Of a stretch of DNA of 8,173 nt, positions 1-6,485 are shown in pieces. Both the position numbers and the translations under genes were made by a program. The notes beneath the pieces are model-generated. The model saw only the letters and a program-made list of their open reading frames with translations, had not been told where the DNA came from and searched no databases. The stretch covers positions 1-8,173 of the forward strand of contig CAMCOJ010000083.1 in NCBI GenBank assembly GCA_945876405.1. Reading direction: 5' to 3'. The first letter of the stretch is position 1; the number at the start of each line of letters is the position of its first letter. The DNA comes from an uncultured Ruminococcus sp. Its GTDB lineage: Bacteria; Bacillota; Clostridia; Oscillospirales; Ruminococcaceae.

Positions 1-45
1 ACACAAGGAGTATCGTCGGCAGCGTCAGATGTGTATAAGAGACAG
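1..45 (+). other. Synthetic Nextera (Tn5) sequencing adapter with i5 index, left end
   Basis: This is not genomic DNA. Positions 27-45 are the 19-bp Tn5 mosaic end AGATGTGTATAAGAGACAG, and 13-26 (TCGTCGGCAGCGTC) is the Nextera read-1 tail. Positions 5-12 (AAGGAGTA) match the Nextera i5 index I know as S507, and 1-4 (ACAC) is the end of the P5 primer. The same 45 bases occur inverted at 8129-8173. Adapter identity comes from remembered commercial sequences; the inverted match is read directly. Genomic sequence starts at position 46. Confidence 0.98.
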
Positions 46-960
46 TCTTATCTGTTTCTGACCTTCTTCTGTAAATACTGCTTCTGCAGCACGCTGAACC
101 GGATAGGAAACGCCGTTGAACTTGCTTCCCTCTCTTCTGTTCCAGAGGTCTGCAATCTTCACTTCCGCTCCTGTAGATGATTTTACAGTCAGCTCATCAG
201 GGACAACCGTATATCCGCATCTCATCCCTGTAAATCCTGCTGTTTTGGAAAGTGAACACATTTCGATGGCACATTTTTTTGCACCTTCAACAGCGTAGAT
301 GCTTCTCGGAAGCTCCTTGTCCTGAATAAATGCCTCGTAAGCAGAGTCGAAAATAATTATCGCTTCATTTTTAAGAGCATAGTCCACCCATTCCTTAAGC
401 TGTTCCTTTGTGTAAACTGAGCCGGTAGGATTATTTGGTGAGCAGAGATAAATGATATCTGCATGAACACTGTAATCAGGCATTGCTGCAAATCCGTTTG
501 ATTCGTCAGAGTCAGCATAAATAACCTCTCTGCCTGCCATCATATTTGAATCAACATATACCGGATAAGCCGGGTCTGTAACCAGAATAGTATTTCCGTC
601 TCCGAAAATATCAACAATATTTCCGCAGTCAGACTTTGCACCGTCATTTATTCTGATATCTGACGCAGGGACATCAACTCCGAAACTTTTATAGTATCCG
701 GAAACAGCTTCCCTCAGGAAATCATAACCGGCACCGCTGTCTTCATAGCCACGGAATGTTTCTGCCTGTCCCATCTCATCTGCAGCCTTCTTCATTGCTT
801 CAACCGCAACAGGTGCTATCGGCTGGGTAACATCGCCTATACCCATCCTGATAAGTGTTTTGTCCGGGTTTGCCTCGGAAAATGCCTTTATTCTCTTTGC
901 AATATCTATAAAGAGATAATTCTTCTTCATCGAAAGAAAGTTTTCATTTATTTTAACCAT
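46..960 (-). CDS. dapL: LL-diaminopimelate aminotransferase, 3' end missing (first 305 residues)
   Basis: This PLP-dependent fold-type I aminotransferase converts tetrahydrodipicolinate plus glutamate to LL-2,6-diaminopimelate plus 2-oxoglutarate, bypassing the succinylase and acetylase routes to DAP. The family N-terminus (MVKINENFL, then YLF) is present, followed by GIGDVT at 40-45, DPAYPVY at 129-135 and NNPTG at 176-180. Asp205 and Tyr208 sit in the cofactor pocket, Lys239 in SLSKTAG is the expected Schiff-base lysine, and Arg247 follows. The start is well placed, with GGAGGAT 9 nt upstream. Family members run to about 400 residues, so roughly 95 C-terminal residues are lost at the fragment edge. 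Reading past position 46 adds six adapter-encoded residues and an adapter stop codon; that apparent C-terminus is false. It lies 15 bp after dapF, the next enzyme in the pathway. Cytoplasmic. Confidence 0.95.
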
Positions 961-967
961 TGTAGTT

Positions 968-974
968 ATCCTCC
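968..974 (-). promoter_or_regulatory. Ribosome binding site of dapL
   Basis: GGAGGAT on the minus strand, 9 nt (from GGAGG) before the dapL ATG at 958-960 and immediately after the dapF TGA at 976-978. It supports this start over the in-frame Met at residue 11, as does the conserved DapL N-terminus that would otherwise be lost. The position suggests the dapF and dapL messages are translated in sequence. Confidence 0.85.
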
Positions 975-975
975 G

Positions 976-1812
976 TCAAATTTCTATACTGCCAGTAAAC
1001 ACTGTTTCTGCCGGTCCTCTCATAAGAACAGTACCGTCATTCTTATAAGTAATATAAAGATCTCCGCCTCTGAGTTTAACGGTTATTTCCTTATCATACG
1101 GGAAGAAACCGTTCTTCACGCATGCCACAGCACAGGCACATGCACCGGTTCCGCAGGCCCAGGTCTCACCTGAACCCCTTTCCCATACTCTCATCATAAC
1201 AGTGTGGTCATCAATAATCTTAGCAAATTCTGTATTTACTCTTTCCGGGAAAAGAGTGTGATTTTCATAATCAGGTCCGATTTTTTCAAGGTCAAGGGAT
1301 TCAACATCGTCAACGAAGGTTACTGCATGAGGATTTCCCATTGACACTGCTGTGATATTCACATTTTTTCCGTTTACTTCAACAGGTTTGCTGATAAACT
1401 CTTCCCCTTCAGCCTTCATCGGTATGGAAGCAGGGTTAAGGATTGCTTTTCCCATATCAACAAGTACAGTCTGTACCTTTCCGTTTTCCGGATAAAGTGT
1501 AAGGTATTTTATTCCGCTTCTGGTTTCGAGGGTTATCTCTGTTTTGTCTGTAAGATGGTTGTCGTAGACGTATTTGCCTATACATCTTGTTGCGTTGCCG
1601 CACATGTTTCCTTCGCTGCCGTCAGCGTTGAACATTCTCATGCGGAAATCTGCCTTGTCGGACGGCATTATCATAACCAGTCCGTCTGAGCCTATTCCGA
1701 AGTGTCTGTCGCTTATTTTTATCGACACTTCTTCGGGGTTTTCTATGGTTTCTTCGAAACAGTTGACGTAGACATAGTCATTGCCTATGCCGTGCATTTT
1801 GGTGAATTTCAT
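976..1812 (-). CDS. dapF: Diaminopimelate epimerase
   Basis: This cofactor-independent epimerase converts LL-diaminopimelate, the product of neighbouring dapL, to meso-diaminopimelate for peptidoglycan and lysine. The protein is 278 residues, the usual length. Two mirror-image halves each carry a catalytic cysteine: Cys71 in GNMCGNATRC and Cys220 in ACGTGACA. The substrate-binding start is typical (KMHGIGNDY, residues 5-13), and FNADGSEGN at 61-69 is the family motif. It starts at ATG 1810-1812 with GGAGGA 7 nt upstream. It ends 15 bp before dapL and begins 123 bp after asnB, the largest gap in the window. Isoleucines in roughly the first 100 codons are all ATA, whereas the later part mixes ATA and ATC; this is a mild oddity. 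Complete and intact. Confidence 0.97.
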   Translation of the reverse strand: MKFTKMHGIGNDYVYVNCFEETIENPEEVSIKISDRHFGIGSDGLVMIMPSDKADFRMRMFNADGSEGNMCGNATRCIGKYVYDNHLTDKTEITLETRSGIKYLTLYPENGKVQTVLVDMGKAILNPASIPMKAEGEEFISKPVEVNGKNVNITAVSMGNPHAVTFVDDVESLDLEKIGPDYENHTLFPERVNTEFAKIIDDHTVMMRVWERGSGETWACGTGACACAVACVKNGFFPYDKEITVKLRGGDLYITYKNDGTVLMRGPAETVFTGSIEI

Positions 1813-1819
1813 TACGGCT

Positions 1820-1825
1820 TCCTCC
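1820..1825 (-). promoter_or_regulatory. Ribosome binding site of dapF
   Basis: GGAGGA on the minus strand, 7 nt before the dapF ATG. It is strong and at the standard distance, so dapF can initiate on its own after the 123-bp gap that separates it from asnB. Confidence 0.85.
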
Positions 1826-1856
1826 AGGTCAAAACTTTACTGTAATTTTTTTGCTA

Positions 1857-1881
1857 TGCAGGGCTTTGCGGTCGCCCTGCA
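1857..1881 (-). other. GC-rich stem-loop between asnB and dapF
   Basis: Perfect 8-bp stem TGCAGGGC (1857-1864) / GCCCTGCA (1874-1881) with a 9-nt loop. The outermost bases overlap the first 11-bp repeat unit. In the minus-strand transcript the stem is followed by ATAG and then a run of seven A, not U, so it does not look like an intrinsic terminator of asnB. On the plus strand the T-run (1846-1852) comes before the stem, which also fails. It may act in RNA stability or processing, or belong to the repeat element. No function is shown. Confidence 0.5.
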
Positions 1882-1935
1882 CCTTCGCAGCACCTTCGCA
1901 GCACCTTCGCAGCACCTTCGCAGCACCTTCGCTGC
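1879..1935. repeat. Five-copy 11-bp tandem repeat, unit GCACCTTCGCA
   Basis: Plus-strand units lie at 1879-1889, 1890-1900, 1901-1911, 1912-1922 and 1923-1933. The first four are identical, and the fifth differs only in its last base (T for A). A further GC follows, and the asnB stop codon begins at 1936. The variant unit creates a small stem, GCAGC (1920-1924) pairing with GCTGC (1931-1935), directly after the stop codon. The unit has 7 of 11 G/C, richer than its surroundings, and is not a multiple of three, consistent with a non-coding tract. It looks like a slippage-prone minisatellite. No repeats of this kind occur elsewhere in the window. Confidence 0.9.
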
Positions 1936-3516
1936 TTATACGCCGCTCTGTCCGTAGTTGGAAAGGACGCGGGCTGAAGGGTCGTTTACGTTGCAGCCTT
2001 CCCATTCCTTGTTCGGCATCCAGAAATCAACTACCATTTCGCTGTTTCCAGGATAGTATTTTTCAAAAATTTCACGGTAGAGAAGGGATTCTTTTGTAAA
2101 AGGCTTTGCATGAGTGTATGCTGAAGATTTTTCTTCAAACTCAGCGTCTGTGTACTGTTCTGCTGCATATTCCTTGAGGTAGTCAACCATGGAATGACCT
2201 ACAGCATCTGAAAAGGCAGCTTTTTCACGGTAAAGAATATCATGCGGGAGATAATCACCCTCAAAGGCATGACGAAGAAGATACTTGCCCTTGTTGTATT
2301 TGTTAAGTTTCTTTTCAGGATCAACTGCCATAACGTATTTTACAAAGTCAAGGTCACCGAAAGGAACTCTTGCTTCAAGAGAGTTTACAGAGATACATCT
2401 GTCAGCACGGAGAACATCATACATATGAAGTTCATGCACTCTCTTTACTGATTCCTGCTGGAATGCCTCTGCAGAAGGAGCAAAATCCGTGTACTTGTAT
2501 CCGAAAAGTTCGTCTGAAATCTCACCTGTAAGCAGAACTCTGATATCAGTCTGTTCATGGATCGCCTTGCAGAGAAGATACATACCCATGCTTGCACGTA
2601 TTGTTGTTATATCATATGTACCAAGAAGCTTTATTACACTTTCAAGTGCTCCGAGAACATCGTCCTTTGTAATGATGACTTCTGTATGGTCACTTCCTAT
2701 ATAGTCTGCAACCTGTTTTGCATACTTAAGGTCAATGGCATCTGTGTTCATACCGATGGCAAATGTTCTTATCGGCTTCTCGCTCTTCTTCTGTGCAATA
2801 GCACAAACCAGCGAGGAATCGAGTCCGCCTGAGAGAAGAAATCCGACTTTTGCATCAGCGTCAAGTCTCTTCTCAACACCTGCAACAAGCTTGTCATGAA
2901 TATTGCTGCATACTTTTTCGAGGTCATCGTATATAACCTTATCAACAGCAGTTATATCATTGTAGCATACAAATTCACCGTTTTTATAGTAATGTCCCGG
3001 CGGGAACGGCATTATTTTCTTACATGCCTTTGTCAGGTTCTTTGCTTCGCTGGCAAATACAACCGCACCGCTCTCTGTATATCCGTAATAAAGCGGACGT
3101 ATTCCTATCGGGTCTCTGGCTGCGATAAATTCTCCTGTCTCTCCGTCATAGATTATGCAGGCATATTCAGCATCGAGCTTTGCAAACATTTCCGTTCCGT
3201 ATTCCTTATACATCGGAAGGAGTATCTCACAGTCACTGTCGCTTCTGAAGCTGTATCCCTTTGAAATAAGTTCCTCTTTTATTTTTCTGAAACCGTATAT
3301 CTCACCGTTGCAGACCACATAACTGCCATTAAGTTCAAAAGGCTGCATTCCTTCCGGTGTAAGTCCCATGATTGAAAGTCTCTGAAATCCAAGCACACCG
3401 CGCTTAAGATCAATAATACGGCTGTCATCAGGACCTCTCGAAACAGTAGCTTCAAGTCCCCTTTTAACGATTTCCATTCCTCCGTCTTCAGCACAGAAGC
3501 CCATTATAGTACACAT
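1936..3516 (-). CDS. asnB: Asparagine synthase (glutamine-hydrolysing)
   Basis: Makes asparagine from aspartate, ATP and glutamine in the cytoplasm. The N-terminal glutaminase (class II, Ntn) domain covers about residues 1-190. Cys2 would be the exposed nucleophile after Met removal, and RLSI (46-49), CNGEIY (69-74) and SDSD (92-95) line the glutamine pocket. The C-terminal synthetase domain has the ATP-pyrophosphatase loop SGGLDSS at 229-235, GEISDELFGY at 331-340, SLEARVPF at 379-386 and REKAAFSD at 430-437. At 526 residues it is slightly shorter than the 554-residue E. coli AsnB. The start is fixed by the obligatory MC terminus and by AAAGGAA 9 nt upstream (3526-3532). It lies 24 bp after purF. 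The stop codon is immediately followed by the 11-bp repeat tract. Intact. Confidence 0.96.
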   Translation of the reverse strand: MCTIMGFCAEDGGMEIVKRGLEATVSRGPDDSRIIDLKRGVLGFQRLSIMGLTPEGMQPFELNGSYVVCNGEIYGFRKIKEELISKGYSFRSDSDCEILLPMYKEYGTEMFAKLDAEYACIIYDGETGEFIAARDPIGIRPLYYGYTESGAVVFASEAKNLTKACKKIMPFPPGHYYKNGEFVCYNDITAVDKVIYDDLEKVCSNIHDKLVAGVEKRLDADAKVGFLLSGGLDSSLVCAIAQKKSEKPIRTFAIGMNTDAIDLKYAKQVADYIGSDHTEVIITKDDVLGALESVIKLLGTYDITTIRASMGMYLLCKAIHEQTDIRVLLTGEISDELFGYKYTDFAPSAEAFQQESVKRVHELHMYDVLRADRCISVNSLEARVPFGDLDFVKYVMAVDPEKKLNKYNKGKYLLRHAFEGDYLPHDILYREKAAFSDAVGHSMVDYLKEYAAEQYTDAEFEEKSSAYTHAKPFTKESLLYREIFEKYYPGNSEMVVDFWMPNKEWEGCNVNDPSARVLSNYGQSGV

Positions 3517-3540
3517 TTATGAACATTCCTTTCCGATTAA

Positions 3541-4962
3541 CTAATCCTTATGAATTTTCTCGTCATATTTATTTTTACTGCTTGCACCGGACACATCAAC
3601 CGGGTATTTTCCGGTGAAACAGCCACTGCAGAAATCATCTCTGTCTGCAAGCTCGCATAATTTTTCAGCCGGCAGATATGCAAGTGTGTCTGCACCAATC
3701 TCCTTCGCAATTTCCTCCGCACTGCTGCAGTGGCATGCAATGAGATTTTCCTCACTGTCAATATCGGTTCCAAAATAACACGGGTGTACGAACGGAGGAG
3801 ATGATATTCTGACATGCACCTCTTTCGCACCTGCTTCGCGAAGCAGACGTATTATTCTGGCGCTTGTGGTACCGCGTACAATGGAGTCATCAATCATGAC
3901 AACACGTTTTCCCGCCACGCTTTCACGTATTGCGTTGAGTTTGATCTTTACGGCGTTTTCACGCATATTCTGATGCGGCTGAATAAAGCTTCTGCCAACA
4001 TATTTGTTTTTTATAAAACCCATTCCATAAGGAATACCGCTCCTGTTTGCATATCCAAGTGCTGCATCAAGTCCGGAGTCCGGAACTCCTATGACAATAT
4101 CTGCATCAACCGGGCTGCACTGTGCAAGTATCTCACCTGCACGTACCCTTGCCCTGTGAACTGAGCAGCCTTCAATCACAGAATCCGGACGGGCAAAGTA
4201 AATGTACTCAAAAATACATATATTTGATTTTTTTCTCACATGAGTTTTTATTGACTCTATTCTGTTATCCGAGATAACAACTATCTCCCCCGGTTCAACA
4301 TCGCGGACAAATTCAGCACCGACAGCATCAAGTCCGCATGTCTCAGAAGATACGATATATGCACCCTCATTTGTCTTTCCTATACAGAGAGGACGGAAAC
4401 CGTCAGGATCACGGAAAGCTATAAGTTTAGTTGCCGTCATAAGTATACATGAATACGCACCCTTTATAAACGGCATGGCCTTTTCAACCGCCTCTTCAGT
4501 GGAACCGCAGTTTAAACGCTCACGAACAATCACATAAGCAATAGCTTCCGTATCAGATGTTGCATGAAATATTGCCCCTGACATCTCGAACTCACTCCTG
4601 AGTTCTGCTGCATTTACAAGATTACCGTTATGAGCCAGTGCCATATTTCCCTTTATATGCCTTATAACAAGCGGCTGGATATTGCTGTGAAGTTTTCCGC
4701 CTGCTGTTGAATAACGGACATGTCCCACTGCCATATTTCCCTTGCCGAGTTTTTCAAGATCCTCACGGCTGAAAGCCTCGGAAACAAGACCGTCTGACTT
4801 TCTGTGACTTATTACACCGTCATCACAGACGGCTATCCCGCAGCTTTCCTGGCCTCTGTGCTGCAGTGCATACAGTCCGTAGTACACTGCTGAGGCAACA
4901 TCTGCTGTTTTGCTTTCATATATACCAAAAACTCCGCACTCTTCATGCAATGAGTCAAACAT
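3541..4962 (-). CDS. purF: Amidophosphoribosyltransferase (glutamine PRPP amidotransferase)
   Basis: Catalyses the committed step of purine synthesis: PRPP plus glutamine to 5-phosphoribosylamine plus glutamate. At 473 residues it is full length. An eight-residue propeptide (MFDSLHEE) precedes Cys9, the Ntn nucleophile exposed by self-cleavage in the Bacillus-type enzyme. HRGQES (35-40), HVRYST (81-86) and AHNGNLVN (110-117) are glutaminase motifs. The phosphoribosyltransferase half has the PRPP loop VVMIDDSIVRGTT at 354-366. Cys249, Cys395, Cys445 and Cys448 match the four [4Fe-4S] ligands of the B. subtilis enzyme, so oxygen sensitivity is likely (inference). The ribosome site is less clear than its neighbours': AGGAGA lies about 12 nt upstream, with a weak GGTGG at 4 nt. 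It sits among nitrogen genes, and no other pur gene is visible nearby. Confidence 0.97.
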   Translation of the reverse strand: MFDSLHEECGVFGIYESKTADVASAVYYGLYALQHRGQESCGIAVCDDGVISHRKSDGLVSEAFSREDLEKLGKGNMAVGHVRYSTAGGKLHSNIQPLVIRHIKGNMALAHNGNLVNAAELRSEFEMSGAIFHATSDTEAIAYVIVRERLNCGSTEEAVEKAMPFIKGAYSCILMTATKLIAFRDPDGFRPLCIGKTNEGAYIVSSETCGLDAVGAEFVRDVEPGEIVVISDNRIESIKTHVRKKSNICIFEYIYFARPDSVIEGCSVHRARVRAGEILAQCSPVDADIVIGVPDSGLDAALGYANRSGIPYGMGFIKNKYVGRSFIQPHQNMRENAVKIKLNAIRESVAGKRVVMIDDSIVRGTTSARIIRLLREAGAKEVHVRISSPPFVHPCYFGTDIDSEENLIACHCSSAEEIAKEIGADTLAYLPAEKLCELADRDDFCSGCFTGKYPVDVSGASSKNKYDEKIHKD

Positions 4963-4974
4963 ATAACCACCGCT

Positions 4975-4980
4975 TCTCCT
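4975..4980 (-). promoter_or_regulatory. Probable ribosome binding site of purF, long spacing
   Basis: AGGAGA on the minus strand within the 35-bp gltD-purF gap, about 12 nt before the ATG at 4960-4962, longer than for the other genes here. A weaker GGTGG at 4967-4971 is only 4 nt away. No start codon closer to AGGAGA is in frame, and the short propeptide before Cys9 supports the annotated ATG. Confidence 0.5.
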
Positions 4981-4997
4981 GTCAGTATTGAACGAAT

Positions 4998-6482
4998 TTA
5001 AAGATTTGTATAACCCATAAGATACTGGTCTGTTTCCCTTGCAGCATCCCTGCCCTCACGGATAGCACGTACAACAAGTGACTGACCGATGTGCATGTCG
5101 CCTGCTGTAAATACCTTCTGAACATTTGTACTGAACTTTCCGTTTTCCGTGCTGACATTTGTCCGTGCATTCAGTTCAACTCCGAAAGCATCAGCAACAT
5201 AGGACTGGGCACCTAAAAATCCCGCTGCAATAAGACAGAGTTCACACGGCAGAACCTTTTCGCTTCCCTCAATTTCCTTAGGAACATTTCTGCCTGTCTT
5301 TTCATCAGGAACAAATTCAAGCTTTACTGTTTTTACGGCTGAAAGTTTTCCGCTTTCATCCTTGATGAATTCCTTTACTGTAGTGCAGTAAACTCTCGGA
5401 TCACTGCCGAATACTGCAGCAGCCTCCTCCTGACCGTAATCTGTTTTACAAACTCTCGGATACTCAGGCCACGGATTGTTTTCCGTTCTTTCATCCGGAA
5501 GCTTAGGCATCATTTCAAGCTGAACAACTGAGGCACAGCCGTGTCTTACTGAAGTTCCCACACAGTCATTTCCTGTGTCGCCGCCGCCGATTACGATAAC
5601 ATTTTTGCCTTTTGCAGAGATATACTTATCATCAGCCATTGCTGAATCAAGAAGGCTCTTTGTAGTTGCCTTCAGAAAATCAACTGCAAAGTATATTCCC
5701 TCTGCATCACGGCCGGGAGCATTTATATCTCTTGGATTTGATGAACCGCATGCTAAAATTACTGCATCATACTGGTTAAGTATCTCCTTAGCCGGTATTG
5801 TCTTTCCGATATCGGCGTTCATTTCAAACTGAACACCCTCAGCCTTCATTAAATCAGTACGGCGTTTAACAACCCACTTTTCAAGTTTCATATTCGGAAT
5901 ACCGTACATAAGAAGTCCGCCCGGTCTGTCGCTTCTCTCATAAACAGTTACACTGTGTCCGCGCCTGTTCAGAGTATCAGCAGCGGCAAGCCCTGAAGGA
6001 CCGGAACCGATAACGGCAATCTTCTTGCCGCTCCTTACCTTAGGCGGTTCCGCCTTGATAAGCCCTGTTTCAAATCCGAATTCAACAATTGCATTTTCAT
6101 TTTCCTTGACTGTTACCGGTTCACCGTTAAGTCCGCAGGTACATGCCTTTTCGCAGAGTGCGGGACATACGCGTGAAGTAAATTCAGGAAAATTATTTGT
6201 CATGAGCAGACGTTCAAGTGCCTGCTCCTTATGATCACGGTAGAGAAGATCATTCCATTCAGGGATAAGGTTGTTAAGCGGACAGCCTGATATCATTCCT
6301 CTCAGCATCTTACCGTTCTGACAGAACGGAACACCACAGTCCATACACCTTGCTGCCTGTTTTTTTCTTTCCTCTTCGGAAAGCGGGCTATGAAATTCAT
6401 TGTAATTTTTTATTCTCTCAAGAGGGCTGCACGCCGAGTTGTCTGTCCTTTCAAATTCCATAAATCCATTTGGCTTTCCCAT
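4998..6482 (-). CDS. gltD: Glutamate synthase small (beta) subunit, NAD(P)H-dependent
   Basis: Oxidises NAD(P)H and passes electrons through FAD and Fe-S centres to GltB for glutamate synthesis. It is full length at 494 residues. The N-terminal region carries two cysteine clusters: Cys46, 49, 54, 67 (CMDCGVPFC, then GCPL) and Cys106, 110, 114, 116. A 12-residue stretch separates Cys54 from Cys67; I recall similar insertions in clostridial and Bacteroides homologues. The FAD motif GSGPSG is at 159-164, with RPGGLLMYGIP at 186-196. The nucleotide motif GGGDTG is at 299-304, and the C-terminal FAD-contact motif AGDMHIGQS is at 460-468. ATG 6480-6482 lies 3 bp after the gltB stop with a strong ribosome site inside the end of gltB, implying translational coupling and a 1:1 complex. 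Whether NADPH or NADH is used cannot be settled by eye. Confidence 0.96.
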   Translation of the reverse strand: MGKPNGFMEFERTDNSACSPLERIKNYNEFHSPLSEEERKKQAARCMDCGVPFCQNGKMLRGMISGCPLNNLIPEWNDLLYRDHKEQALERLLMTNNFPEFTSRVCPALCEKACTCGLNGEPVTVKENENAIVEFGFETGLIKAEPPKVRSGKKIAVIGSGPSGLAAADTLNRRGHSVTVYERSDRPGGLLMYGIPNMKLEKWVVKRRTDLMKAEGVQFEMNADIGKTIPAKEILNQYDAVILACGSSNPRDINAPGRDAEGIYFAVDFLKATTKSLLDSAMADDKYISAKGKNVIVIGGGDTGNDCVGTSVRHGCASVVQLEMMPKLPDERTENNPWPEYPRVCKTDYGQEEAAAVFGSDPRVYCTTVKEFIKDESGKLSAVKTVKLEFVPDEKTGRNVPKEIEGSEKVLPCELCLIAAGFLGAQSYVADAFGVELNARTNVSTENGKFSTNVQKVFTAGDMHIGQSLVVRAIREGRDAARETDQYLMGYTNL

Positions 6483-6485
6483 GGG

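Noticed and set aside
1827..1832. Possible -35 box (TTGACC, minus strand) for dapF
   Set aside because: A matching -10 box would fall inside the dapF coding start, and none is present. The hexamer is adjacent to the ribosome site.
1846..1881. Intrinsic terminator after asnB
   Set aside because: The stem is good, but no T-run follows it on either strand. In the minus-strand transcript it is followed by A residues.
1879..1935. CRISPR array
   Set aside because: The units are 11 bp and directly adjacent without spacers, and no cas gene is present.
1851..2099. Plus-strand open frame running through the 11-bp repeats, resembling a small repeat protein
   Set aside because: It is antisense to the conserved end of asnB, lacks a recognisable ribosome site or domain, and is explained as a shadow of the real gene.
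2896..3264. 122-codon plus-strand open frame inside asnB
   Set aside because: It is antisense to the intact AsnB reading frame with all its motifs. No independent evidence of coding was seen.
5000..6482. Aberrant insertion in GltD between Cys54 and Cys67
   Set aside because: The extra residues keep the GCPL motif, and I recall similar insertions in clostridial and Bacteroides homologues. It looks like a normal family variant.
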